From Luteimonas padinae (GTDB taxonomy: Bacteria > Pseudomonadota > Gammaproteobacteria > Xanthomonadales > Xanthomonadaceae), in contig NZ_BMZT01000006.1 in NCBI RefSeq assembly GCF_014652935.1, forward strand, positions 180,961 through 244,960: DNA of 64,000 nucleotides, written 5' to 3'. The stretch's first letter is position 1. Every line of letters begins with the position of its first letter. The position numbers and the translations under genes are program-made. Under the pieces are notes generated by a model. It made no database searches. It saw only the letters and a list, made by a program, of their open reading frames with translations, and had not been told where the DNA came from. Positions 1 through 10,698 of the stretch are shown here, piece by piece.

Positions 1-1
1 G

Positions 2-2290
<2,289 letters not shown>

Positions 2291-2616
2291 CCGAAGCGCG
2301 GGTCCGTGGAGGGTCCGCGCTGCGGGCGCCACGGTGGAAAAAAGCTCTTGCCACGGATGAACGCGGATCACGCGGATTTACGCGGATAGAGCAATGAACT
2401 CCAACGGTTGGGCGGGCTGACCCGAAAGGTGCCGCTCGACCGTGACTGGTCGGCGCGGGCCGTCTCGTCATATGGTCGCGGTATCCACGCGGCCGTCCCG
2501 GCCCAGTGCCGCACCCCGCCAGCTCTGCTTTTTATCCCGGCTGCCTTCCACATCCTTGCCTCGAACAGATCCGCGTAAATCCGCGTGATCCGCGTTCATC
2601 CGTGGCAAAAAAGCTC
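2291..2616. other. Intergenic region between convergent valS and rimI
   Basis: 326 bases without a credible gene. They are almost entirely taken up by the inverted-repeat element at 2338-2618, described separately. No tRNA and no simple terminator with a T-run was seen. Confidence 0.6.
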
Positions 2617-2618
2617 TT
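2338..2618. repeat. MITE-like inverted-repeat element with flanking direct repeats
   Basis: A perfect 38-base inverted repeat occupies 2350-2387 and 2569-2606; each arm is built of near-10-base units containing ACGCGGAT. The arms enclose 181 bases with no ORF of note. Immediately outside, the 12-base word AAAAAAGCTCTT occurs in direct orientation at 2338-2349 and 2607-2618, as a target-site duplication would. The right direct repeat overlaps the rimI stop codon. Seen directly: repeats and spacing. Inferred: a small non-autonomous mobile element. Alternative: two separately arisen copies of an intergenic repeat. Confidence 0.6.
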
Positions 2619-3096
2619 AATCCCCCAACAGCTCCATCGCCATCACGATCGCATCCTCGCGGCCGTTGTTGTCGGCCGGGTAGTAGCGCGGGCGGCGGCC
2701 GATTTCGTTGAAGCCTTCATCCTGGTACAGCGCGATCGCCGCCGGGTTGGACGGCCGCACCTCCAGGAACACGCGGCAGGCGCCGCGGCCGCGGGCGGCC
2801 TGCACCATCGCGCGCAGCAGGATGCGGCCGTGGCCGCGGCCCTGGCGGGCCGGGTCGACGCAGACGTTGAGCACGTGGGCCTCGTCGGCCGCCACGCTCA
2901 GCACGCCGTGGCCGATGAACGCCCCGCCCTCGAGCAGCACCCAGGCGGGATAGCCGGCGAACAGGCAGTCGCGGAAGATCCCGATCGACCACGGCCAGGG
3001 ATAGGCACGGCGCTCGACCACCATCACCGCGTCGAGGTCCTCGACGCGCATCGGCCGCATGACCGGACGCACCGCGTCGGCCACCGCCGCGCTCAC
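2617..3096 (-). CDS. rimI: Ribosomal protein S18-alanine N-acetyltransferase RimI
   Basis: GNAT-fold enzyme that acetylates the N-terminal alanine of ribosomal protein S18. The acetyl-CoA loop RQGRGHG and the downstream NPAAIALYQDEGF segment are typical of RimI. A GTG start at 3096 is preferred because it overlaps the upstream stop as GTGA (3093-3096), giving about 159 residues; the ATG at 3060 (147 residues) is an alternative. The gene is the last of a minus-strand set pssA, holD-like, rimI with overlapping ends. The neighbour upstream matches the holD-rimI order of E. coli. The stop codon lies in the direct repeat bordering the intergenic element. Confidence 0.9.
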   Translation of the reverse strand: MSAAVADAVRPVMRPMRVEDLDAVMVVERRAYPWPWSIGIFRDCLFAGYPAWVLLEGGAFIGHGVLSVAADEAHVLNVCVDPARQGRGHGRILLRAMVQAARGRGACRVFLEVRPSNPAAIALYQDEGFNEIGRRPRYYPADNNGREDAIVMAMELLGD

Positions 3097-3368
3097 GCCT
3101 GCGCGGCTCCGCGGCGCAGCGCGCGCAGGCGTGGCCACAGCGCGCGCTTGGCCGAGGGGTCGGCACGCAGCGCCGCCAGCGGCGGCAGGCCGCGCAGCAG
3201 TTCCGCGGCGTCGGCGGACTCCGGCCCGCGGCCGGCCGCGCGCAGCAGCGCGTGCGCCAGTGGGTCGTCGGGCACGATGTCGGCGGCCCGGGGGGCGCGC
3301 GCATAGACGCGGTGGCCCAGGGCCTCCAGCACCTCGCGCTGCCACGGATCCCAGGCCAGGGCGGCCAT
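3093..3368 (-). CDS. holD: DNA polymerase III psi subunit (HolD-like), short form
   Basis: Small 91-residue protein. In E. coli, psi (HolD) bridges the clamp loader and the chi subunit and sits directly before rimI. The C-terminal stretch LRADPSAKRALWPRL parallels E. coli psi LRANPTARAALW, an internal DDPLAHALLRAA resembles TDPLVSDVLRAL, and the N-terminus has WQREVLEALG. It is about 45 residues shorter than E. coli psi, missing most of the central beta region. ATG at 3368 overlaps the pssA stop (TGATG) and the end overlaps rimI (GTGA). The call rests on my comparison from memory plus gene order. Confidence 0.65.
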   Translation of the reverse strand: MAALAWDPWQREVLEALGHRVYARAPRAADIVPDDPLAHALLRAAGRGPESADAAELLRGLPPLAALRADPSAKRALWPRLRALRRGAAQA

Positions 3369-4138
3369 CACGCACCCGCCGCGCGGCGACCGCGCAGGCG
3401 CCACAGCCACAGCGCCGGGCCCGACAGCGCATACACGCCGAGCACCGCGAGCAGCGTCTTCGGCGGGTCGATCCACAGCGCGATCAGCGCCGCCACCACC
3501 AGCAGCAGCGCGAAGAACGGCACCCGGTCAGAACCCGGCCCGCTGCCGCTGCCCTTGAAGCTGGTGTAGCGGAACTGGCTGACCATCAGCAGGCCGCTCG
3601 CCACGGTGATCGCCAGCGCCACGTAGCGCAGCGCCTCGCCGCTGAGGTCCAGGCTGTGGAAGGTCCACACCGAACTGGCCATGATGCCGGCCGCCGCGGG
3701 GCTGGCCAGGCCGATGAACCAGCGCTTGTCGACCTTGCCCACCTGGCTGTTGAAGCGCGCCAGGCGCAGCGCCGCGCAGGCCGCGTACAGGAAGGCCGCC
3801 AGCCAGCCGACCTTGCCGAGAGTGGCGCCGTCGAGCTTCATCGACACCAGCGACCAGTGGTACATCACCAGCGCCGGCGCCATGCCGAAGCTGACCAGGT
3901 CGGCCAGCGAGTCGTACTGCACGCCGAACTCGCTCTGGGTGTTGGTCAGCCGCGCCACCCGGCCATCGAGGCCGTCGAGGACGGCGGCGACGAAGATCGC
4001 GATGCAGGCGGCTTCGGTGCGCCCCTGCGAGGCGGCGATGATCGCGAAGAAGCCCGCGAACAGTCCGCCGGTGGTGAACAGGTTGGGCAGCAGGTAGATG
4101 CCGCGGCCGCGCCGTGGCTTGGGGGGCAACTCGTCCAT
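3368..4138 (-). CDS. pssA: CDP-diacylglycerol--serine O-phosphatidyltransferase
   Basis: Integral membrane enzyme making phosphatidylserine, the precursor of phosphatidylethanolamine. The 256 residues contain the CDP-alcohol phosphatidyltransferase signature DGLDGRVAR followed by G..YDSLAD (residues about 55-82) with all conserved aspartates, and about seven hydrophobic segments. The N-terminus is short and basic (PPKPRRGRG). It overlaps the next gene by one base (TGATG). The 132-base gap to the divergent DUF4124 gene probably holds its promoter. Confidence 0.92.
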   Translation of the reverse strand: MDELPPKPRRGRGIYLLPNLFTTGGLFAGFFAIIAASQGRTEAACIAIFVAAVLDGLDGRVARLTNTQSEFGVQYDSLADLVSFGMAPALVMYHWSLVSMKLDGATLGKVGWLAAFLYAACAALRLARFNSQVGKVDKRWFIGLASPAAAGIMASSVWTFHSLDLSGEALRYVALAITVASGLLMVSQFRYTSFKGSGSGPGSDRVPFFALLLVVAALIALWIDPPKTLLAVLGVYALSGPALWLWRLRGRRAAGA

Positions 4139-4270
4139 CCGGCAAGTGTACCCGGCGCGGTGGCGCCCGCCCGTCCGTGGGCGCGGTCACGGACGGGCAC
4201 CGCGACGCTTGCGCCCACCCGCCCCCGGTGCTGCAATCAGCGGCCACCGCCCCCCAGGCAGGAGTCATCC

Positions 4271-4657
4271 ATGCACCGCTTCGTCCTTGGCGCCGTCCTG
4301 GCGTTCGCCGCTGTCCCGGCCCTCGGCCAGCAGACCGCCGGCGAGGTCTACAAGTGGACCGATGCCAACGGGGTCACCCACTACTCGCAGACGCCGCCGG
4401 CCAGCGGCAAGTTCGAGCACCGCCTGATCACCTCCTCCGGGGCCACGGCGCCGACGACGGTGGAGGCCGCAGCCGAGGCGCCTGCCAACCCGCAGTGCAC
4501 GGCCGCGCGCGCCAACCTCACCGCGCTCCAGGCCGAAGGCGACGTGATGCAGGACAGCGACGGCGACGGCAAGCCCGACCATGTGCTCGACGCCGAGCAG
4601 CGCGCCAACCAGCTCGCGCTGGCCCAGGCCGCGGCCAAGGCCTACTGCACGCCCTGA
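4271..4657 (+). CDS. DUF4124-domain secreted protein
   Basis: 128 residues. Sec signal peptide at 1-20 (hydrophobic AVLAFAAVPALG then cleavage near GQQ), then a DUF4124 domain with the typical EVYKWTDANGVTHYSQTPP. Two cysteines near the C-terminal half (NPQCTAARA and KAYCTP) may form a periplasmic disulfide. The ATG is chosen because of the signal peptide and an AGGAG ribosome site at about 4259-4263. DUF4124 has no settled function; the fold is thought to be periplasmic. A second DUF4124 protein follows directly. Confidence 0.8.
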   Translation: MHRFVLGAVLAFAAVPALGQQTAGEVYKWTDANGVTHYSQTPPASGKFEHRLITSSGATAPTTVEAAAEAPANPQCTAARANLTALQAEGDVMQDSDGDGKPDHVLDAEQRANQLALAQAAAKAYCTP

Positions 4658-4677
4658 CCCGGCACCCGGGCGTCGCC

Positions 4678-4956
4678 GTGCAGACCCGCTGGGCCGTCGT
4701 TGCCGGACTCGCCGCCGGGGTCGCGGTGGCCTGGTGGTTCGCGCGCGAAGCGCCGGAGGCCGCCGCCGCGAAGCGTGAGCGCGCGGAGCAGGCGGCCGCG
4801 ACCGGCTTCGAGGATTCCCGCCCCGTGCTGTACCGCTGGACCGACGCCGCCGGCGTGCTCCAGGTGACCCAGGATCCGCCGCCCCGCGGCACGCGGTACG
4901 AGAAGGTCGACGTCCAGCCGCGCGACGGCATCGAGGTCGACGGCCGCCGGCAGTAG
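4678..4956 (+). CDS. Short DUF4124-domain protein with N-terminal membrane anchor
   Basis: 92 residues from a GTG start. One N-terminal hydrophobic helix ([15 protein letters not shown], residues 6-20) without a clear cleavage site, a basic/alanine-rich linker, then the DUF4124 core [22 protein letters not shown]. It lies 20 bases after the other DUF4124 gene, so the two are probably co-transcribed and related by old duplication. Function unknown; expected location is the inner membrane facing the periplasm. The start codon is uncertain, since no ATG gives a better N-terminus. Confidence 0.65.
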   Translation: MQTRWAVVAGLAAGVAVAWWFAREAPEAAAAKRERAEQAAATGFEDSRPVLYRWTDAAGVLQVTQDPPPRGTRYEKVDVQPRDGIEVDGRRQ

Positions 4957-5029
4957 CCCGGGCGGGCGCCGCGGCCGGCGCGTGCTGCATGGCACAATCA
5001 GCGGCCGTGCCAAGACGATGATGCCGCCG

Positions 5030-6754
5030 ATGCGCCTGTCGCAGTTCCACCTCCACACCGAAAAGGAAACCCCCGCCGAGGCCGAGCTGGCCAGCCACCG
5101 GCTGATGCTCAGGGCCGGCATGATCCGCAAGCTCGCCGCCGGCATCTACACCTGGTCGCCGCTGGGCCTGCGCGTGCTGCGCAAGGTCGAGGCCGTGGTG
5201 CGCGAGGAGATGAATGCCGCCGGCGCGGTCGAGCTGCTGATGCCGTCGATCCAGCCGCGCGAGCTGTGGGAGGAGACCGGGCGCTGGGAGAAGTTCGGCG
5301 GCCAGCTGCTGAAGATCCGCGACCGCAAGGACGCCGAGTACGCCTACGGCCCCACGCACGAGGAGGTCATCACCGACTTCGCGCGCCAGGAGCTGTCGAG
5401 CTACCGCCAGCTGCCGGTGACCTTCTACCAGGTCCAGGCCAAGTTCCGCGACGAGATCCGCCCACGCTTCGGCGTGATGCGCGCGCGCGAGTTCCTGATG
5501 AAGGACGCCTACTCCTTCGACGTCGACGCCGAGGGCATGGCGGCCTCGTACGCGAAGATGCATGCCGCCTACACCCGCATCTTCACCCGCCTGGGGCTGC
5601 GCTTCCGCGCGGTGCTGGCCGACACCGGCGCGATCGGCGGCGACGCCTCGCAGGAATTCCACGTGCTGGCCGACTCCGGCGAGGATGCGATCGCCTGGTC
5701 GGACACCGGCCGCGACGATGCCGAGGGCTACGCCGCCAACGTCGAGACCGCGCGCTCCGCGGCCCCGGGCCCGCGCCCGGCGCCGGCCGAGGCCATGCGC
5801 GAGGTCGACACGCCCACGCAGAAGACCTGCGAGGCGGTGGCGGAGCTGATGGGCATTCCGCTTGCACGCACCGCGAAGTCGGTGGCCGTGGTCGGCCAGG
5901 ATGCCGAAGGCCGGCCGCAGTTCGTGCTGGTCCTGGTGCGCGGCGACCACGAGGTCAACGAGATCAAGCTGGGCAAGGTGCCGGGCCTGGCCGACTACCG
6001 AATGGCCACCGAGGCCGAAATTCTCGAACACCTCGGCAGCGAGCCCGGCTTCCTCGGTCCCGTCGCCCCGGCGAAGCCGGTGCGCGTGGTCGCCGACCTG
6101 GAGGTCGCGGCGATGGCCGACTTCGTCGTCGGCGCCAACCGCGTCGGCGCGCACATCGCCGGCGTCAACTGGGGCCGCGACCTGCCCGAGCCCGACACCG
6201 TCGCCGACATCCGCAACGTGGTCGAAGGCGACCGCGCCGAGGACGGCGGCACGCTGCGCCTGATGCGCGGAATCGAGGTCGGGCACATCTTCCAGCTCGG
6301 CCGCAAGTACGCCGAAGCCATGGGCTGCACCGTGCTCGACGCCGCCGGTAAGGCCGCGGTGCCGATGATGGGCTGCTACGGCATCGGCGTGTCGCGCATC
6401 GTGGCCGCCGCGATCGAGCAGAACCATGACGACGCCGGCATCGTCTGGCCGCAGGCGATGGCGCCCTGGACGGTGGCGGTCTGCGTCATCAATCCGAAGA
6501 ACGACCCGGCGGTGGCCGAGGCCGCGGCCGCGCTGCACGACGAGCTCGCCGCGCGCGGCCTCGACGTGGTGCTCGACGACCGCGGCCTGCGCCCGGGCCC
6601 GATGTTCGCGGACATGGAGCTGATCGGCATCCCGCACCGCGTGGTGGTATCGGGGCGCGGCCTCGAAGCCGGCACCTTCGAATATCGCGCCCGCACCGCG
6701 GCCGAGGCAGAGCACCTCGACCGGGATTCCCTGCTGCAGCGCCTGGGCGCCTGA
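5030..6754 (+). CDS. proS: Proline--tRNA ligase, bacterial (ProS1) type
   Basis: Class II aminoacyl-tRNA synthetase, 574 residues, matching the bacterial form of about 572. The start [19 protein letters not shown] aligns with the E. coli N-terminus, so the in-frame upstream codons from 4982 are not used. Motif 2 lies in [25 protein letters not shown] (split by FRDE and RPRFGVM), motif 3 in [17 protein letters not shown], and between them is the inserted editing domain (residues about 225-395) that removes misacylated alanine. The C-terminal anticodon-binding domain starts near [10 protein letters not shown]. Single gene flanked by an H-NS-like gene. Confidence 0.96.
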   Translation: MRLSQFHLHTEKETPAEAELASHRLMLRAGMIRKLAAGIYTWSPLGLRVLRKVEAVVREEMNAAGAVELLMPSIQPRELWEETGRWEKFGGQLLKIRDRKDAEYAYGPTHEEVITDFARQELSSYRQLPVTFYQVQAKFRDEIRPRFGVMRAREFLMKDAYSFDVDAEGMAASYAKMHAAYTRIFTRLGLRFRAVLADTGAIGGDASQEFHVLADSGEDAIAWSDTGRDDAEGYAANVETARSAAPGPRPAPAEAMREVDTPTQKTCEAVAELMGIPLARTAKSVAVVGQDAEGRPQFVLVLVRGDHEVNEIKLGKVPGLADYRMATEAEILEHLGSEPGFLGPVAPAKPVRVVADLEVAAMADFVVGANRVGAHIAGVNWGRDLPEPDTVADIRNVVEGDRAEDGGTLRLMRGIEVGHIFQLGRKYAEAMGCTVLDAAGKAAVPMMGCYGIGVSRIVAAAIEQNHDDAGIVWPQAMAPWTVAVCVINPKNDPAVAEAAAALHDELAARGLDVVLDDRGLRPGPMFADMELIGIPHRVVVSGRGLEAGTFEYRARTAAEAEHLDRDSLLQRLGA

Positions 6755-6814
6755 TCCGGAATACGCGCGGGATTATCAATCCGTGGCGCGGCGCATTTTA
6801 CGGAGTGCGCCGCG

Positions 6815-6848
6815 GCCGATTAACATCGCGGCGTCGCCGATAATCGGC
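6815..6848. promoter_or_regulatory. Inverted repeat in the leader of the H-NS-like gene
   Basis: GCCGATTA (6815-6822) and TAATCGGC (6841-6848) form a perfect 8-base inverted repeat with an 18-base spacer, 31 bases before the start codon of the H-NS-like gene, in locally AT-richer DNA. It could be an operator or a hairpin in the leader. The role is inferred only. Confidence 0.35.
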
Positions 6849-6878
6849 GCCATCACACTGCAAACCACCGGAGACCGC

Positions 6879-7247
6879 ATGTCCATCGACCTCAACACCC
6901 TGTCGGCCAGGGAGCTCGACTCCCTGATCACCAAGGCGAAGAAGCGCAAGACCGTGCTCAAGAAGCGCAAGCCGATCACCACGGTGCGCGCACGCCTGAA
7001 GGCGGCGGCCGCGGCCGAGGGCTACACCATCGCCGAGCTGTTCGGCGGCGCGGCCGCGACGGCGGGCGATGCGCGCGCCACGAAGGCGCCGCGCGCCCCG
7101 CGCAAGACCAGCGGCATCAAGGTGCCGCCGAAGTACCGCAACCCGGCCAATCCCGAGCAGACCTGGACCGGCCGCGGCAAGCAGCCGCGCTGGATGGCCG
7201 AGGAAGTCTCCAAGGGCAAGAAGCCCGAAGACTTCCTGATCGCCTGA
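6879..7247 (+). CDS. H-NS histone family nucleoid protein
   Basis: 122-residue DNA-binding protein. The N-terminal part (residues 1-45) is a predicted helical oligomerisation region rich in lysine. The C-terminal H-NS domain has VPPKYRNPANPEQTWTGRG followed by PRWM, the loop that contacts the AT minor groove in the family. The proteins silence AT-rich and horizontally acquired DNA; in Xanthomonas related proteins affect virulence and surface polysaccharide. The ATG at 6879 follows CCGGAG, and the gene ends with a clear terminator. That it affects the LPS locus nearby would be speculation. Confidence 0.85.
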   Translation: MSIDLNTLSARELDSLITKAKKRKTVLKKRKPITTVRARLKAAAAAEGYTIAELFGGAAATAGDARATKAPRAPRKTSGIKVPPKYRNPANPEQTWTGRGKQPRWMAEEVSKGKKPEDFLIA

Positions 7248-7253
7248 TCCATG

Positions 7254-7276
7254 CCCCCGCTCCGGCGGGGGTTTTT
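7254..7276 (+). terminator. Rho-independent terminator of the H-NS-like gene
   Basis: Stem CCCCCGC (7254-7260) / GCGGGGG (7265-7271) with a TCCG tetraloop, followed by TTTTT (7272-7276), seven bases after the stop codon. Confidence 0.85.
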
Positions 7277-7321
7277 CTTTGATTCTTCTCCCGGATCGCG
7301 AAACGGGTTGGACCCGCCGTA

Positions 7322-7418
7322 GATGCAGGGGGGGATGACCAGAGCCGGCCATGGATGGCCGGCGGCCGGAAGTGGGAGCAGGACAGCGCAGATTCCGGCT
7401 GGTCATCCCCCCTGCATC
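7322..7418. repeat. Composite palindromic intergenic repeat (REP-like)
   Basis: Arms GATGCAG(7)ATGACCAG at 7322-7342 and its complement with six C at 7399-7418 enclose a second perfect palindrome GCCGGCCAT..ATGGCCGGC (7344-7363). The element lies between two convergent genes. The nested palindromes resemble the repetitive extragenic palindromes common in Xanthomonadaceae; it could also terminate or stabilise transcripts from both sides. Copy number cannot be judged from one window. Confidence 0.55.
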
Positions 7419-7495
7419 CGCGGCGGGCACCGTACTTCCCATTCCAACCGTTGCGTCTGAATCGCCGCCAGCGCCGCTCGGCCGCCTATCGGACG

Positions 7496-8740
7496 TCAGA
7501 GGTTCCGCCGCGCCGGCAGCAGCAGGTTGCCGAAGATCAGGCCGGCCACGATCGACAGCAGGATGTTGATCACCGCCATCGCCGCGCTCTGGCCCGCGGC
7601 CATGTCCTGCTGCTGCACCGAAGTGATCAGCGTGCGCACGCTCGCGCTGCCGGGCACCATCAGGATGATGCCCGGCACGCGCACCACCGCGCCCGGACGC
7701 CAGGCCCAGCGCGCGTAGCCGTTGCCGGCCGCCGTCACCACCAGCGCCGCCAGGAAGATGCCGAACTCCGCGCCCCAGGCCAGCCCGGCCTTGCGCGACA
7801 CCAGGTAGCCCGTGGCCGCGGCCAGCGCCACCAGCGGCCAATCGCGGCCCTTCGCCCGGAACAGCACCGCGAAGGCGATCGACGCCACCGCCAGCGCGCA
7901 CCATTCGACCCAGTCCGGCTGCGGCCGCCAGGCGCGCACCTGCGGCTCGATGCCCAGCATCTCCATGCCGACCATCGCCACCATCGTGCCCACCGTCAGC
8001 ATGATCATCGTCGCCACCGCGCCGGCGAAGCGCGCGGTGCCCGACATCAGGTGCTGGCTGGTGAGTTCGTTGACCGCGTTGGTGAGCGCCAGGCCGGGCA
8101 TCAGCACGATCAGCGCCGAGATGATCACCGTGTTGAGGTTCAGCGGCGCCACCCAGGCCGCCACCATGATCGTGATCGCGGCCGCCACCATCGCGCTGAC
8201 CGCGTCGCTGGCCTCGCGCAGGCGCGGCCGCGTGCGCGCCGCGACCTGCAGCAGGCCGATGACCAGGCCGACCATCGCCGCTGTGCCGATGTCGAGCCAC
8301 GGCAGCCGCAGCAGGCCGCCGATGCCGGTGGCGGCCAGGCCGAAGCCCAGCACCTGCATCACGTTCTGGCGGCGGGTCAGCGGCCGGTCCAGTGCGCGCA
8401 GCGCGGCATGGCCTTCGGCCAGCCCCATGCGCCCCTCGAGCACGTCCTCGGCGATGCGGTCGACGTCACACAGACGGCCGAGGTCGTTCTCGCCCGGCGG
8501 CATGCGGATCACGCGCGTGGCGTCGCCGTCGCCCGGCGGACGCATCGGATCGCTGAAGGACAGCACCATGCCGGTCGGGTTGGTCCAGGGCTCGCATTCC
8601 AGCCCCAGGCGCTCGGCCACCGCCTCCAGCGCGCCTTCCAGGCGCGGCGACGTGGTGCCGTAGGCATGCAGGTGCTCGGCCAGCTCGACCATGAAGGCGA
8701 TGCGGGCGGCGTAGGCTTCCTGGGGAAACGGTCGCGACAT
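7496..8740 (-). CDS. Threonine/serine exporter family protein (ThrE type)
   Basis: 414 residues. The N-terminal half is a YjjP/DUF1212-like domain with a soluble lead-in (residues 1-115) and the C-terminal half a YjjB/DUF3815-like domain; about ten membrane segments in all. In corynebacterial ThrE the same fusion exports threonine and serine; in E. coli YjjP and YjjB are separate and export succinate, so the substrate here is open. The start MSRPFPQEAYAARIAFM at 8740 is preferred over longer in-frame starts, which would add an arginine/proline-rich stretch of no family resemblance. Divergent from mlaE with 50 bases between. Confidence 0.85.
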   Translation of the reverse strand: MSRPFPQEAYAARIAFMVELAEHLHAYGTTSPRLEGALEAVAERLGLECEPWTNPTGMVLSFSDPMRPPGDGDATRVIRMPPGENDLGRLCDVDRIAEDVLEGRMGLAEGHAALRALDRPLTRRQNVMQVLGFGLAATGIGGLLRLPWLDIGTAAMVGLVIGLLQVAARTRPRLREASDAVSAMVAAAITIMVAAWVAPLNLNTVIISALIVLMPGLALTNAVNELTSQHLMSGTARFAGAVATMIMLTVGTMVAMVGMEMLGIEPQVRAWRPQPDWVEWCALAVASIAFAVLFRAKGRDWPLVALAAATGYLVSRKAGLAWGAEFGIFLAALVVTAAGNGYARWAWRPGAVVRVPGIILMVPGSASVRTLITSVQQQDMAAGQSAAMAVINILLSIVAGLIFGNLLLPARRNL

Positions 8741-8790
8741 GCGCAAAGGATGGCACGCGCGATCGACCCTGTGTTCGGTATCCTCGGCAC

Positions 8791-9900
8791 ATGCCCGCCG
8801 CCGCCTCCAGCACCCCGACGCTCGCACTCGACGACGGCACGCTGCGCCTGGCGGGCCACTGGACGCTGGACCAGGCCAGCGAGGTCGCTTCGGCGCTCGC
8901 GGCCGCGTCCGGCGGTGCAACCGCGATGGACGCGACCGGCATCGCGCGCCTGGACACCATGGGCGTGCTCCAGCTGCTGCGCTTCGCGCACCGCCACGGC
9001 CTGGCCGACGACGCGATCCGCTACCGCGACGAGCACATGCCGCTGGTGGCGGCGATCGAGGACGTGGCCGACGACCGCCCGAAGAAGCGCCGCGAATACG
9101 GCGTCGCCGCCGCGCTGGCGCGCCTGGGCGAGACCATGCACCACAACGGCCGCGAGATCGTGGCCCTGGTGAGCTTCCTCGGCGAGAACCTGGTCAAGCT
9201 CGGCCGCATCGCGCGCGCGCCGGGGCGGCTGCGCGTCACCTCCACCGTGCACCACATGGAGCAGGTCGGCCTGGACGCGATGCCGCTGGTCGCGCTGCTG
9301 TCCTTCATGGTCGGCGCGGTGATCGCCTTCCTCGGCTCGACCATCCTGGCCGACTTCGGCGCCACGATCTTCGTCGTCGAACTGGTGGGCATCGCCTTCC
9401 TGCGCGAGTTCGGCGTGCTGCTGACCGCGATCCTGCTCGCCGGCCGCACGGCCAGCGCGTTCACCGCGCAGATCGGGATCATGGTCACCCGCGAAGAGGT
9501 GGACGCGGTGCGCACGCTGGGCCTCGACCCGATCGAGCTGCTGGTACTGCCGCGGCTGCTGGCGCTGCTGGTGATGCTGCCGCTGCTGACCTTCATCGCG
9601 ATGATCGCGGGATTGCTGGGCGGCATGGCGGTGGCGGCGTTCGAGCTGGACGTCCCGCCGCAGGCCTTCGTCACGCGGCTGCACGACACCATGGAGCTGC
9701 GCCATTTCTTCGTCGGCATGTCCAAGGCGCCGGTGTTCGCGCTGGTGATCGGGCTGATCGGCTGCCTGGAAGGCCTGCAGGTGCAGGGCACCGCGCAGTC
9801 TTTGGGCGAACGCACCACCTCCAGCGTGGTGCAGACGATCTCGCTGGTGATCCTGCTCGACGCCTTCGCCGCGATCTGGTTCATGCAGGTGGGCTGGTGA
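8791..9900 (+). CDS. mlaE: MlaE-family lipid ABC permease with fused STAS-like domain
   Basis: 369 residues. Residues 1-95 form a STAS-like domain of the MlaB kind (MDATGIARLDTMGVLQLL), fused to the YrbE/MlaE permease (residues about 120-369) with five to six membrane helices and the conserved VDAVRTLGLDPIELLVLPRLLA cytoplasmic segment (given here as VDAVRTLGLDP..). With MlaF and MlaD it forms an MCE transporter moving phospholipid between inner and outer membranes. The fusion explains why no separate mlaB is present. The end overlaps mlaF (GTGA). Confidence 0.92.
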   Translation: MPAAASSTPTLALDDGTLRLAGHWTLDQASEVASALAAASGGATAMDATGIARLDTMGVLQLLRFAHRHGLADDAIRYRDEHMPLVAAIEDVADDRPKKRREYGVAAALARLGETMHHNGREIVALVSFLGENLVKLGRIARAPGRLRVTSTVHHMEQVGLDAMPLVALLSFMVGAVIAFLGSTILADFGATIFVVELVGIAFLREFGVLLTAILLAGRTASAFTAQIGIMVTREEVDAVRTLGLDPIELLVLPRLLALLVMLPLLTFIAMIAGLLGGMAVAAFELDVPPQAFVTRLHDTMELRHFFVGMSKAPVFALVIGLIGCLEGLQVQGTAQSLGERTTSSVVQTISLVILLDAFAAIWFMQVGW

Positions 9901-10694
9901 GCGCGGACGCGACGCCGGCTGTCCGCGTGCGCGGCCTGGCCAACCGCTTCGGCGCCCAGGTGGTGCACGAGGGGCTCGACCTCGACGTGCGCCAGGGCGA
10001 GATCCTCGGCGTCGTCGGCGGCTCGGGTAGCGGCAAGTCGGTGCTGATGCGCTCGATCCTCGGCCTGCGCACGCCCGACGGGGGCACGATCGAGGTGCTG
10101 GGCGTGGACGGCCTCGCGCGCGACGACGCCAGCCGCCTGCACATCGAGCGCAACACCGGCGTGCTGTTCCAGGACGGCGCGCTGTTCTCGTCGCTGACCG
10201 TGGGCGAGAACGTCGAGGTGCCGCTGAAGGAGCACCACCCCGGCCTGCCCGACGGCCTGCGCCGCGAGCTCGCCCTGCTCAAGGTCAAGCTCGCCGGCCT
10301 GCCGGCGGATGCGATCGACAAGCTGCCCTCGCAGCTGTCGGGCGGCATGCGCAAGCGCGCGGGCCTGGCGCGCGCGCTGGCGCTGGACCCGCCGCTGCTG
10401 TTCCTGGACGAACCCACCGCCGGGCTCGACCCGATCGGCGCGGCGGCATTCGACACCCTCATCCTCACCCTGCGCCAGGCACTGGGACTCACGGTGTTCA
10501 TCATCACCCACGACCTGGACACCCTGTACGCTATCTGCGACCGGATCGCGGTGATCGCCGACCGCAGGATCGTGGCCACCGGCCCCCTCGAAGAGATCGA
10601 ACGCCTCGACCACCCCTGGGTGCAGGAGTACTTCAACGGCCCGCGCGGCCGCGCGGCACGAGAGGCGGGCGAACGCGCCGCCGTGGAGCCCTGA
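9897..10694 (+). CDS. mlaF: MlaF-family ABC transporter ATP-binding protein
   Basis: 265 residues from a GTG that overlaps the mlaE stop. Walker A GGSGSGKS (residues about 41-48), Q-loop region VLFQDGALF, ABC signature LSGGMRKR, Walker B LLFLDEP followed by TAGLDP, and the switch histidine in ITHDLDT are all intact. It powers the MlaE/MlaD lipid transport complex at the inner membrane. Four bases separate it from mlaD. Confidence 0.95.
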   Translation: MSADATPAVRVRGLANRFGAQVVHEGLDLDVRQGEILGVVGGSGSGKSVLMRSILGLRTPDGGTIEVLGVDGLARDDASRLHIERNTGVLFQDGALFSSLTVGENVEVPLKEHHPGLPDGLRRELALLKVKLAGLPADAIDKLPSQLSGGMRKRAGLARALALDPPLLFLDEPTAGLDPIGAAAFDTLILTLRQALGLTVFIITHDLDTLYAICDRIAVIADRRIVATGPLEEIERLDHPWVQEYFNGPRGRAAREAGERAAVEP

Positions 10695-10698
10695 TCGC

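Noticed and set aside
4982..5029. An upstream ATG extending ProS by 16 residues
   Set aside because: The added residues do not fit the family, while [15 protein letters not shown] matches the known N-terminus of bacterial ProS.
4265..6715. An 816-codon open frame on the minus strand across proS
   Set aside because: It lies opposite the certain proS gene, has very high H/R/A content with no motifs, and is the usual mirror of a GC-rich gene.
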